Assembly (NCBI GenBank): GCA_034440235.1
Contig: JAWXBR010000043.1
Location: forward strand, 1 to 43,819
Length of the DNA: 43,819 nucleotides
Direction: 5' to 3'
DNA from: JAWXBR01 sp034440235
GTDB lineage: Bacteria; Bacteroidota; Ignavibacteria; Kapaibacteriales; Kapaibacteriaceae
The notes beneath the pieces were generated by a model. It searched no databases, was not told the DNA's origin, and saw nothing but the letters and a program-made list of their open reading frames with translations. Positions 32,699-39,997 of the stretch are shown piece by piece (the first letter of the stretch is position 1; every line of letters starts with the position of its first letter). The position numbers were made by a program, and so were the translations under genes.

Positions 32699-33745
32699 AT
32701 GAACAGAAAAGAGTTTCTCAAGCTGTCTGGCCTTGCAGGTGCTGCATCGGTTGCTGCTGCCGCAGGTGTGAGCGCCACAGCGCTCGGTAAGCCCTTTGGC
32801 GATGGACAAGAGACAAGCGTGCAAGGGGTAGAGGAGTGTGTGCTGATTCCGTCGGAGACGGCCGGACCTTTTCCGCTGGACTTGAGCAAGGACCTATCGA
32901 AATTCCGTCAGGACATGCGTGAAGATCAGGATGGTGTAATCCATCGTATGAAGATGAAGATCGTAAGCACATCAAACTGCAGTCCCATTACAAATGCCCG
33001 TGTAGACCTGTGGCACTGCAATGCGTACGGGTACTACTCGGGTTTTAGAACGAGCGGACAAAACGGTAGTCAAGATCATACGGGTGCAACGTGGCTGCGT
33101 GGCATACAGATGACCGATGCCAATGGAGAAGTAAACTTCATTACGATATTCCCCGGTTGGTATCCTGGACGAACCATTCACATGCACTTTCAGGTGTTTC
33201 TTAGTTCGGTGTTATCTGTAACGTCGCAGTTGGCGTATCCAGTAGCAGAAACCAATGCGTTGTTAACATCCAACCAACCATATGCAGTGGCGGGTCCGGA
33301 CCCTACACCTCCCAGCTCTGACGGTGTCTTCGCCGATGGCTACGCAATGCAAACAGCAACACTGGTGACGAATACTTCGGCAGGGGGCTACGACTCATTT
33401 CTACAAGTGGCCATCAACGCTCCGTCGACCGGACTCATTAACCTCGAACCCGAAACAGGCGGTCAGTTCACACTCGGACAGAATTATCCCAACCCCTTCA
33501 CATCTCAAACTGTCGTACCGTTCACCTTAGTTAGTACATCTGATGTCGTGCTCGACATCTTCGATTTGGCGGGACGTAAGGTGACGTCGTTAAGAAAGTC
33601 CAGCCTGCCCCCTGGTCCTCAGACCCTTACGGTAAATCTTGCAACGTTGGGCCTTGCCGATGCTGCATACGTCTATCAACTCGAGGTGACAAACAACCAG
33701 GGCGACTTCAGGCAATGCAAGGTAATGACGCGCGCTCGTAACTAG
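32699..33745 (+). CDS. Secreted intradiol ring-cleavage dioxygenase-like protein with T9SS sorting domain
   Basis: 348 aa from ATG 32699 (GGGAGA 5 nt upstream); a GTG-started extension to 32630 is unlikely. The N-terminal signal (MNRKEFLKLSGLAGAASVAAAAG) resembles a weak Tat signal (RK). The central domain matches the intradiol/protocatechuate 3,4-dioxygenase family: 'ARVDLWHCNAYGYYSGF', 'WLRGIQMTDANGEVNFITIFPGWYPGRTIHMHF', which supply the Tyr/Tyr/His/His ferric-iron ligands. Residues about 260-348 are a T9SS type A sorting domain (FTLGQNYPNPFTSQT, VVLDIFDLAGRKV, LADAAYVYQLEV). The enzyme probably opens catechol-like rings outside the cell or on its surface; the substrate is unknown. It ends at a strong bidirectional terminator shared with rpmG. 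Confidence 0.88.
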   Translation: MNRKEFLKLSGLAGAASVAAAAGVSATALGKPFGDGQETSVQGVEECVLIPSETAGPFPLDLSKDLSKFRQDMREDQDGVIHRMKMKIVSTSNCSPITNARVDLWHCNAYGYYSGFRTSGQNGSQDHTGATWLRGIQMTDANGEVNFITIFPGWYPGRTIHMHFQVFLSSVLSVTSQLAYPVAETNALLTSNQPYAVAGPDPTPPSSDGVFADGYAMQTATLVTNTSAGGYDSFLQVAINAPSTGLINLEPETGGQFTLGQNYPNPFTSQTVVPFTLVSTSDVVLDIFDLAGRKVTSLRKSSLPPGPQTLTVNLATLGLADAAYVYQLEVTNNQGDFRQCKVMTRARN

Positions 33746-33786
33746 CTGTCCTCGAGCGACCGGTAGAAAGTAGATTGTAAAACGAA

Positions 33787-33815
33787 AAAAGGCCTTCCGA
33801 TTTGGAAGGCCTTTT
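33787..33815. terminator. Bidirectional terminator between dioxygenase and rpmG
   Basis: AAAAGGCCTTCC (33787-33798), loop GATTT, GGAAGGCCTTTT (33804-33815): a perfect 12-bp stem with A tract on one side and T tract on the other, so it can stop both converging transcripts. Confidence 0.9.
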
Positions 33816-33874
33816 ACGTTAGAGTTTTATCGTTGACGGCCTGTTAGAACGTCAATCAGCCGATTGTCGGGTGC

Positions 33875-34054
33875 TTAGCGTACTTCTTTGTGTACCGTGT
33901 GACGGCGCAGGAAAGGATTGTACTTGCTGAGCTCGAGGCGTTCAGTTGTGTTTTGCTTGTTCTTCATTGTCGAATAACGCGATGCCGGCTTGCCTTCTTT
34001 TTTGGCTTCCGTGCATTCGAGTGTTATGATGACGCGTGCGCCCTTTTTAGCCAT
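33875..34054 (-). CDS. rpmG: 50S ribosomal protein L33
   Basis: 59 aa, below common ORF-length cut-offs. From ATG 34054 the minus strand encodes MAKKGARVIITLECTEAKKE, then ...ASRYSTMKNKQNTTERLELSKYNPFLRRHTVHKEVR, which is the full bacterial L33 sequence pattern (ITLECT, YSTMKNK, NTTERLELKKYNP-type, R-T-H-K-E). It has only one Cys, so this is the zinc-free (C-minus) form. A candidate TATCTTTG -7 element lies 33 nt upstream, and the bidirectional terminator lies downstream. It stands alone here, without rpmB. Confidence 0.95.
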   Translation of the reverse strand: MAKKGARVIITLECTEAKKEGKPASRYSTMKNKQNTTERLELSKYNPFLRRHTVHKEVR

Positions 34055-34086
34055 GACATTATCCTTAACTTGCTTGATACAGAAAA

Positions 34087-34094
34087 CAAAGATA
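34087..34094 (-). promoter_or_regulatory. Candidate rpmG promoter -7 element (TATCTTTG)
   Basis: TATCTTTG on the minus strand, 33 nt before the rpmG ATG, fits TAnnTTTG exactly; TTTT/TTTC lies about 20 nt further upstream, near the expected -33 TTTG. Confidence 0.5.
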
Positions 34095-34121
34095 CGGACT
34101 TCTTAGGAAACGGGAAAATGT

Positions 34122-34667
34122 ATGGATAGAGGTCAGCGAGTCGCAGTCCTTGTGTCGCTCGGACTAATAGTAGTAACCGTTATACCGCTTGTGTTGTGGG
34201 TAATCCCAGCAGTAACAGACCTTTCAAAGGATATTGTGAGCAATTCCTCTGGATTGGTCTTCAGAGATACTCACGGGTACACGAAGCGCTCAAGCCAGTA
34301 CGGGCCAGCTTATACCTTAGACGGAGCACTTGAAGAGCCATCGCAAGCAATTCTCGACAGTGTAGTAATAGAAATGCAGGGTGATTCCGACACATCACGC
34401 GTATGGTTTTACGTTACGAATCGAACGAACCGCAAAATCGACAGCATACGAGTCGTGGTTTTTGATGCGGACGAGATTAACGCCGCCGATGTAGAAGGAT
34501 GGACTGCTCAATGGCCACCTTCTGAACAATGGCCAGCGTCTGTGGAGATAGAAGGTGTATGGTCGCAATCACGGCTTGAACGTGACGAATCGATTCGATT
34601 TGTCGCTCTACACATCGGACTTTCCGACACAGTTCAATACCAGGGCGCAATTCTTAACACGCCATAG
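34122..34667 (+). CDS. Membrane-anchored protein of unknown function
   Basis: 181 aa. A short cytoplasmic start (MDRGQR) leads to one transmembrane helix at about 7-29 (VAVLVSLGLIVVTVIPLVLWVIP), then an extracytoplasmic domain. That domain is beta-rich with alternating hydrophobics (ILDSVVIEMQGDSDTSRVWFYVTNRTNRKIDSIRVVVFDADEI), consistent with an Ig/FN3-like fold. No motif known to me. ATG 34122 is the only sensible start, and its 5' region overlaps the promoter region of divergent rpmG. It converges on lon with 25 nt between. Confidence 0.65.
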   Translation: MDRGQRVAVLVSLGLIVVTVIPLVLWVIPAVTDLSKDIVSNSSGLVFRDTHGYTKRSSQYGPAYTLDGALEEPSQAILDSVVIEMQGDSDTSRVWFYVTNRTNRKIDSIRVVVFDADEINAADVEGWTAQWPPSEQWPASVEIEGVWSQSRLERDESIRFVALHIGLSDTVQYQGAILNTP

Positions 34668-34692
34668 ATGGTCAATTGCACAGGTGTGAGCC

Positions 34693-37323
34693 TCATCGCC
34701 CAGTTCGCGATTTCTTTTTCGGAGTGCTTGTCGATTTTTTGGAAGTGCTAGTTGTCGATTTCTTTGAAGCGCCATTTGTTGATTTCTTCACAGCGCCATT
34801 GCTAATATTTTTTATCAGCTTGGAGGCACTCTTAACCGAAGGCTTTGCAGACACCTTCGATGCTGCTTTTGCACTTGCAGTATTCTTGGCAGTGCGGAAG
34901 GCATGTGAAATGGCTTGCTCGATGTGGTCGACGTAGATAATCTCGAGGCCTTCGGTTACTGCGGACTGAAGTTCCTCGACATCTTTACGATTGGCCTTTG
35001 GCACAAGCACGGTAACGACACCTGCACGTTTTGCAGCGAGAAGTTTTTCGTTGAGGCCACCAATCGGCAAGACATTGCCACGTAGTGTTACTTCGCCAGT
35101 CATTGCAAGATCTCCGCGAAGGGGCTTGCCGCTTGCTGCGGACAGCAGCGCAAGGGTCATGGTGATGCCGGCAGATGGACCGTCTTTGGGGATTGCGCCT
35201 TCGGGGACGTGGACGTGAATTTCTTTGTTCTTGGCGAAATCGGGGTCGAGTTCGAAAGCCTTGTGGTTGCTGCGCAAGTACGAGAGCGCTGCCATTGCAC
35301 TTTCTTTCATGACGTCGCCGAGTTTGCCTGTTAGGGTAAGGCGTTCCGGACCCGGCATGATGGTGACTTCAACTGGAAGTGTCTCACCACCCATACTCGT
35401 CCATGCAAGACCCGTAGCGAGTCCAATCTTGTCGGAGAGTTCGCCTTCACGTTCCTTGAACTTCGGTGCGCGTAGAAATTCTTCGACTGCTGACTCATCA
35501 ACCTTAATTGCCTTGCCTTTTGCGAGTTTCTTATAGCGAGCAGATTTCTTCATCGCTTCGGGATTTGCAAACGACCCGGTCTCGCCTACATCCGAAACGA
35601 TGCGCATTGCAAGCTTGCGTAACACCGATGCTATCTCGCGTTCCATGTTGCGTACACCCGCTTCGCGCGTGTATTCGCGCACAATGCGCCGTAATGCACC
35701 ATCGGTAAACGTCAGGTCGAAATCCTGAAGTCCATGTCGTTCTAATTGCTTTGGCAGAATGTGCCTCTTTGCAATCTCGATCTTATCTGGCTCTAGATAA
35801 CTCGACAACTCAATTACTTCTAGACGGTCGAGAAGGGGAGCAGGGATGTCGTACTTGACGTTTGCTGTAGCAATGAACAGCACGTTCGACAAATCGTAAT
35901 CGACTTCGAGATAATGATCGTTGAATGCATTGTTCTGTTCGGGGTCGAGCACTTCGAGCAACGCTGACGATGGGTCGCCACGGAAGTCCATCGACATCTT
36001 GTCGATCTCGTCGAGCAGAATGACAGGGTTCACGCTACCGGCGCGTTTCATTGCCTGAATAATCTTGCCCGGCATTGCGCCGATGTAGGTACGACGATGT
36101 CCGCGTATCTCCGCTTCGTCGCGCACACCACCAAGCGAGATGCGCACAAAGGTGCGTCCAAGAGCACGCGCTATCGACTTCGCAAGCGATGTTTTGCCAA
36201 CACCCGGAGGTCCGACAAACGACAGAATTTGTCCGCGCATCGACCCTACGAGATTCAGCACCGAAATGTATTCGAGAATTCGCTGTTTTGGTTTGTCGAG
36301 GTCGTAGTGATCCTCGTCAAGAATCTTTTTAACGTGAGTGATTTGCAGATCGTCATCTGTACGAGTAGACCACGGCACAGCAGCAAGCATTTCGAGCCAC
36401 GTGCGGTTCACGCTGAATTCGGGTGATATAGAATTCGTTTTTTTCAAACGATCGAATTCTTCCATTGCTTTTGTATGGACAGGTTCGGGCATGCCTGCGG
36501 CGTCGAGGGCGTCTTTTAACGGACCCAGTTCGGCACCGCCATCATCGTCGTCACCCAATTCTTTTTGCAGCGTGCGAATCTGTTCCTGTATGAAGTACTT
36601 GCGCTGCGACTTCTGTATCTGGTCTTGCACCTTTGTGTCGATCTCTGCTTCGAGCTTCAACAATTCCAGCTCACTCGAAAGCATCTGCACTAGATCGAAA
36701 TACTGCGTCCGTAAGTCGCTGCTATTCAGAATCTTTTGTTTCGCTTCGACCTTTTGCGTGATGTTGGCCGCAGCATAGTAGAGGCGGCGAATAGGATCGT
36801 CGATGTTCTCGTATGCGCCAAGTACTTCAGGGGGCAGCGTTCTGTTGTCTTTAACGTACTGCTCGAAGAGTTCCGATGCGTGACGTGCAAGGGCTTTTAC
36901 ATGCCGGTCTTTATCGTTTACCTTAACGGTCACGACTTCGGTATTTGCTTCGAGATACGGCGTCGTGCGATGTCCCTTCACAATACGTCCCTGCACCATA
37001 CCCTCCACGAGCACCTTTAACAGGTTATTCGGGAGGCGAAGAATCTGCAGAATCTTCGCAATCGTGCCGTATTCGTAGATGTCCTCAAAGCCTGGCTCTT
37101 CGGTTTGAGCATTGCGTTGGGCAACTACAAAAATGTATTTCTCGCGTTCCAAGGCTTCGGCCACCGCCTTCAGGGAGGTGGAGCGTCCGATCAGAACCGG
37201 AAAAATCATGTGCGGATAGATCACAATGTCGCGCAAAGGCAGCACTGGGAGTGACGAGGGGATAGCGGTACCGCGTTTCCCTGCTTGTTCGATGGTCGTT
37301 AGAACGTCTTCTTTTGATGGCAT
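34693..37323 (-). CDS. lon: ATP-dependent protease Lon
   Basis: 876 aa; degrades misfolded and regulatory proteins in the cytoplasm. Order: N-terminal LAN domain (about 25-220; LPVLPLRDIVIYPHMIFPVLIGR), helical linker, AAA+ module with Walker A 'GPPGVGKTS' near 370 and Walker B 'VILLDEID' near 437, then the protease domain with Ser in 'KDGPSAGITMTLAL' (near 715) and Lys in 'KLLAAKRAG' (near 757). A Ser/Lys/Thr-rich tail of about 60 residues (KSTNGASKKSTTSTSKKS...) extends beyond the usual end. ATG 37323 is preceded by TAATTTTG. Divergent from infC. Confidence 0.97.
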   Translation of the reverse strand: MPSKEDVLTTIEQAGKRGTAIPSSLPVLPLRDIVIYPHMIFPVLIGRSTSLKAVAEALEREKYIFVVAQRNAQTEEPGFEDIYEYGTIAKILQILRLPNNLLKVLVEGMVQGRIVKGHRTTPYLEANTEVVTVKVNDKDRHVKALARHASELFEQYVKDNRTLPPEVLGAYENIDDPIRRLYYAAANITQKVEAKQKILNSSDLRTQYFDLVQMLSSELELLKLEAEIDTKVQDQIQKSQRKYFIQEQIRTLQKELGDDDDGGAELGPLKDALDAAGMPEPVHTKAMEEFDRLKKTNSISPEFSVNRTWLEMLAAVPWSTRTDDDLQITHVKKILDEDHYDLDKPKQRILEYISVLNLVGSMRGQILSFVGPPGVGKTSLAKSIARALGRTFVRISLGGVRDEAEIRGHRRTYIGAMPGKIIQAMKRAGSVNPVILLDEIDKMSMDFRGDPSSALLEVLDPEQNNAFNDHYLEVDYDLSNVLFIATANVKYDIPAPLLDRLEVIELSSYLEPDKIEIAKRHILPKQLERHGLQDFDLTFTDGALRRIVREYTREAGVRNMEREIASVLRKLAMRIVSDVGETGSFANPEAMKKSARYKKLAKGKAIKVDESAVEEFLRAPKFKEREGELSDKIGLATGLAWTSMGGETLPVEVTIMPGPERLTLTGKLGDVMKESAMAALSYLRSNHKAFELDPDFAKNKEIHVHVPEGAIPKDGPSAGITMTLALLSAASGKPLRGDLAMTGEVTLRGNVLPIGGLNEKLLAAKRAGVVTVLVPKANRKDVEELQSAVTEGLEIIYVDHIEQAISHAFRTAKNTASAKAASKVSAKPSVKSASKLIKNISNGAVKKSTNGASKKSTTSTSKKSTSTPKKKSRTGR

Positions 37324-37327
37324 GGTG

Positions 37328-37335
37328 CAAAATTA
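37328..37335 (-). promoter_or_regulatory. Candidate lon promoter -7 element (TAATTTTG)
   Basis: TAATTTTG on the minus strand ends 5 nt before the lon ATG and matches TAnnTTTG, but no clear TTTG lies about 20 nt upstream. Its closeness to the ATG would give a very short leader. Confidence 0.35.
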
Positions 37336-37364
37336 CGAACACGCACCGTAAGCTATTGTATCCC

Positions 37365-37396
37365 TTTGCACATAGCCGAACCTTCCTTATCTTTGC
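37365..37396 (+). promoter_or_regulatory. infC operon promoter, Bacteroidetes type (TTTG-N20-TATCTTTG)
   Basis: TTTG at 37365-37368 and TATCTTTG at 37389-37396 are separated by 20 nt, matching the sigma-A consensus TTTG-N(19-21)-TAnnTTTG. Transcription would start near 37401, giving a leader of about 40 nt. The imperfect palindrome GGTTAACACTGTCAACC (37404-37420) lies at the predicted mRNA start. Confidence 0.6.
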
Positions 37397-37439
37397 GCTC
37401 TTTGGTTAACACTGTCAACCCATCTACGCGAAAGACCGC

Positions 37440-38261
37440 TTGAGGCGTCCGTACATTCCGTTTAATGCTCCACGACCGGAGTCACAGCGAAAACAAAAAA
37501 TTAATGAAGAGATCACTGCTGCCGAACTGCGTGTAGTCGACGCACAGGGCGCACCCCTCGGTGTACTCAGTAGGCGTGAAGCATTACGCATTGCGTTGGA
37601 GCGTGAACTCGATCTTGTCGAAATAGCCCCACAGGCAAAGCCCCCTGTTTGCAAAATCATCGACTATGGAAAGTTCATTTACGAGCAGACCAAGCGTGAG
37701 AAGCAGCAGAAAAAATTGCAGGTGCATTCGCTCCTAAAAGAAATTCGATTCCGTGCTGGTACCGACACACACGATCTCGAGTTCAAGACGCGACATGCAA
37801 AAGGTTTTCTCGAAGAAGGTCACAAAGTAAAAGCAACGGTCATGTTCCGTGGACGTGAAATCGTTCACCAGGAATTCGGGCACGCCCTCCTTCAGAAATT
37901 TATTGACGCCCTCATTGACATTTCGAAGATCGATCAGCCGATGAAGATGGAAGGTCGCTTCCTCTCGGTCACGATCGCTCCTGATTTGACCAAGGTGAAG
38001 AAGAAAGAAAAGGAAGCCAAGGCCGCTGCGAAACCAGTGTTCAAAAAAGATCCTGCTGTAGCGAAAGATCCTGCTGTAGCGAAAGATCCGGCTGTAGCGA
38101 AAGATCCGGCTGTAGCGAAAGATCCTGATGCTGTGAAAGTAAAGAAGGTTGATGTGGAAGCGAAGGATGAGGCCGTCGCACCCATAGCACCCGTAGCGCC
38201 TACAGCACCAACGCAAGAACATGTTGATATCGAAAAAGACGAAGCACCACCAACAGAGTAG
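37440..38261 (+). CDS. infC: Translation initiation factor IF-3 with long C-terminal extension
   Basis: Binds the 30S subunit and checks the start codon. The frame has no ATG: TTG 37440 is the likely start, and ATC 37422 is the only other non-AUG candidate before the in-frame TAA at 37407. Non-AUG initiation is well known for infC autoregulation. The N-domain (residues about 18-88; INEEITAAELRVVDAQGAPLGVLSRREAL, PVCKIIDYGKFIYE) and C-domain (about 90-178; KEIRFRAGTDTHDLEFKTRHAKGFLEEGHKVKATVMFRGRE) are complete. The normal length is about 180 aa; here 273, because of a tail with four KDPAVA-type repeats and an Ala/Pro/Val-rich end. It leads the infC-rpmI-rplT-pheS operon. Confidence 0.95.
   Translation: MRRPYIPFNAPRPESQRKQKINEEITAAELRVVDAQGAPLGVLSRREALRIALERELDLVEIAPQAKPPVCKIIDYGKFIYEQTKREKQQKKLQVHSLLKEIRFRAGTDTHDLEFKTRHAKGFLEEGHKVKATVMFRGREIVHQEFGHALLQKFIDALIDISKIDQPMKMEGRFLSVTIAPDLTKVKKKEKEAKAAAKPVFKKDPAVAKDPAVAKDPAVAKDPAVAKDPDAVKVKKVDVEAKDEAVAPIAPVAPTAPTQEHVDIEKDEAPPTE
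38049..38138 (+). repeat. 18-nt coding tandem repeat in the IF-3 tail
   Basis: Four near-identical 18-nt units GATCCTGCTGTAGCGAAA (38049-38066, 38067-38084, 38085-38102, 38103-38120; the last two have CCG for CCT) and a diverged fifth unit (38121-38138) encode (DPAVAK)n in the IF-3 extension. Confidence 0.95.
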
Positions 38262-38267
38262 GACGTC

Positions 38268-38465
38268 ATGCCGAAGATGAAGACCAATAGCGGTGCCAAG
38301 AAGCGATTCAAGCTGACAGGCTCGGGACGTATCAAGCGTCAGAAGGCTGGCCGCAGCCATATCCTAACGAGCAAGAGCCGCAAGCGTAAACGTCAGTTGC
38401 GCAATGACACTCTCGTGCACAAGGCTGACACGCCAAACGTGTTGCATTGCCTAGCACTTCGTTAA
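38268..38465 (+). CDS. rpmI: 50S ribosomal protein L35
   Basis: 65 aa, normal length. Sequence MPKMKTNSGAKKRFKLTGSG, then 'IKRQKAGRSHILTSKSRKRKRQLRNDTLV', is diagnostic of bL35 (PKMKT.SGAKKRFK, K..RSH.LT.KS.KRKR.LR). It starts 6 nt after infC and is followed by a 64-nt spacer that begins with eight T residues (38468-38475) before rplT. Confidence 0.97.
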   Translation: MPKMKTNSGAKKRFKLTGSGRIKRQKAGRSHILTSKSRKRKRQLRNDTLVHKADTPNVLHCLALR

Positions 38466-38529
38466 TAGGATTTTTTTTCACGGTTGATCAGGGAACCCGC
38501 TCTCCTGACGACCAACATCTGGAGCAACA

Positions 38530-38877
38530 ATGCCTAGAGCTAAAAATAAAGTAGCGGCGCACCAGCGCAAGAAGAAGTATTTCAAGCTTGCAAAAGGTTA
38601 CTGGGGTGCCCGCTCGAAGGTCTGGACGTCGGTTAAATACCACGTAGAAAAAGGCCTCCAATACGCATACCGCGATCGCCGCGCTAAGAAGCGCACGTTC
38701 CGTGCATTGTGGATCGTACGTATCAACGCCGCTGCCCGCCTAAACGGCACAACGTATTCGCGTCTGATGCACGGTCTAAAAGTCAGCAACATCACAATGA
38801 ACCGGAAGATTCTTGCCGACTTGGCCATGAATCATCCAGAGGTGTTTGCGACAATTGCGAAGAAGGTAGCAGCGTAG
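38530..38877 (+). CDS. rplT: 50S ribosomal protein L20
   Basis: 115 aa. MPRAKNKVAAHQRKKKYFKLAKGYWGARSKVWTSVKYHVEKGLQYAYRDRRAKKRTFRALWIVRINAAARLNGTTYSRLMHGLK fits bL20 over its full length (short quoted motifs: GYWGAR, YAYRDRR.KKR, RALWI.RINAA). In many bacteria L20 represses its own operon by binding leader RNA; no obvious structure for this is visible upstream. GGAGCAAC before ATG 38530 gives a GGAG Shine-Dalgarno. Its TAG stop lies in a short duplication shared with the pheS start. Confidence 0.97.
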   Translation: MPRAKNKVAAHQRKKKYFKLAKGYWGARSKVWTSVKYHVEKGLQYAYRDRRAKKRTFRALWIVRINAAARLNGTTYSRLMHGLKVSNITMNRKILADLAMNHPEVFATIAKKVAA

Positions 38878-38920
38878 GATGTACGTGTAGCATTAGATTT
38901 AGCCGCGTAGGATTCACGTG
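38867..38920 (+). repeat. 33-nt-spaced duplication joining rplT stop and pheS start
   Basis: TAGCAGCGTAGGATGTACGT (from 38867) and TAGCCGCGTAGGATTCACGT (from 38900) match at 18 of 21 positions including the following G. The first copy contains the rplT stop TAG; the second ends in the GTG start codon of pheS. Confidence 0.7.
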
Positions 38921-39934
38921 CTCGACAAAATCTCTTCTCTTCGAATTACAATCGACGCCGACCTTGCTGGCATAAACAGCAGAGACGGCGTCGAATCTTT
39001 TCGTTTAACACACCTCGTTCGCAAGGGCACTCTTCAGGCCCTTGTTGATGCATTGCGTGATGTACCGAAAGAAGAAAAGCCCCTCGTTGGTAAGGCGCTG
39101 AACGATCTGCGCAAACACACCGATGCAGAATTCGAACGCTTAAGCGAGCAGTATGCGAGCGTCGCAGATGTTAAGAGCATTGATGTGACGCTGCCCCCTC
39201 GCGGACCCCTACCGGGAAGCATTCATCCAATTACGCAAACACTTGAGCGTATCGTCGACATCTTCAGGTCGATGGGCTTCAGCGTCGCAGAGGGTCCGGA
39301 CGTCGAAGACGACGCCCACAACTTCGGCAAGCTGAACTTCGCCGTGGACCATCCTGCACGCGACATGCAGGATACGTTCTTTGTTGATAGTAAAGAACGC
39401 AACGATCTACTCTTGCGCACACATACGTCGAGTGTGCAGGTGCGCCTTATGGAGAGCACGAAGCCGCCGATACGCAGTATTATGCCCGGACGTGTCTATC
39501 GCAACGAAGCCGTCAGTGCACGCGCGCTGGCTGAGTTTCATCAGGTCGAAGGACTCTACATAGACAAGGGTGTGAGCATGGCCGACCTGAAGGGCACCAT
39601 CCTTGCATTTGCACAAGCGTTTTATGCGGCCGATGCTGAGCTGCGTTTTCGCACATCGTATTTCCCGTTCACAGAGCCCAGCGCAGAAGTAGACATGCGA
39701 TGCTTTTTATGTAAAGGGGCTGGATGTAGGGTCTGCAAACACACGGGTTGGTTAGAAATTCTTGGGTGCGGCATGGTGCACCCGAAGGTGCTCGAAAACT
39801 GCGGTATCGACCCCGAAGTGTACTCAGGTTTTGCCTTCGGCTTTGGCGTCGAACGTGTGTTGATGATGCTCACCGGCATCGACGACATCCGCAAGCTGTA
39901 CGACAACGACCTGCGCGTATTGCGTCAGTTCTGA
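38918..39934 (+). CDS. pheS: Phenylalanine--tRNA ligase alpha subunit
   Basis: 338 aa, GTG start at 38918. Charges tRNA-Phe together with PheT. An N-terminal helical arm (1-95) is followed by the class II core: 'GPLPGSIHPITQTLERIVDIFRSMGFSVAEGPDVEDD' (motif 1 region), 'HTSSVQVRLME', 'YRNEAVSARALAEFHQVEGLYID' (motif 2), and 'GFAFGFGVERVLMMLTGIDDIR' (motif 3). A Cys-rich loop 'CFLCKGAGCRVCKHTG' replaces the shorter loop of E. coli PheS and may bind zinc. It lies in the usual infC-rpmI-rplT-pheS order, but pheT is not next; an ABC ATPase gene follows. Confidence 0.96.
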   Translation: MLDKISSLRITIDADLAGINSRDGVESFRLTHLVRKGTLQALVDALRDVPKEEKPLVGKALNDLRKHTDAEFERLSEQYASVADVKSIDVTLPPRGPLPGSIHPITQTLERIVDIFRSMGFSVAEGPDVEDDAHNFGKLNFAVDHPARDMQDTFFVDSKERNDLLLRTHTSSVQVRLMESTKPPIRSIMPGRVYRNEAVSARALAEFHQVEGLYIDKGVSMADLKGTILAFAQAFYAADAELRFRTSYFPFTEPSAEVDMRCFLCKGAGCRVCKHTGWLEILGCGMVHPKVLENCGIDPEVYSGFAFGFGVERVLMMLTGIDDIRKLYDNDLRVLRQF

Positions 39935-39997
39935 TATGCGTCCTCTCTCGCAATCACTATTAATGCTGGGGGCTATGTCGCTTTCCGAGGTAGCCGC

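Noticed and set aside
37734..38360. 208-codon antisense frame over infC and rpmI
   Set aside because: It contains the antisense of the 18-nt repeats and ribosomal-protein codons; no family resemblance.
38466..38529. T8 tract and weak hairpin between rpmI and rplT as attenuator or L20 operator
   Set aside because: The stem (TCAGG/CCTGA) is short and not placed before the T tract; no resemblance to known L20 leader structures.
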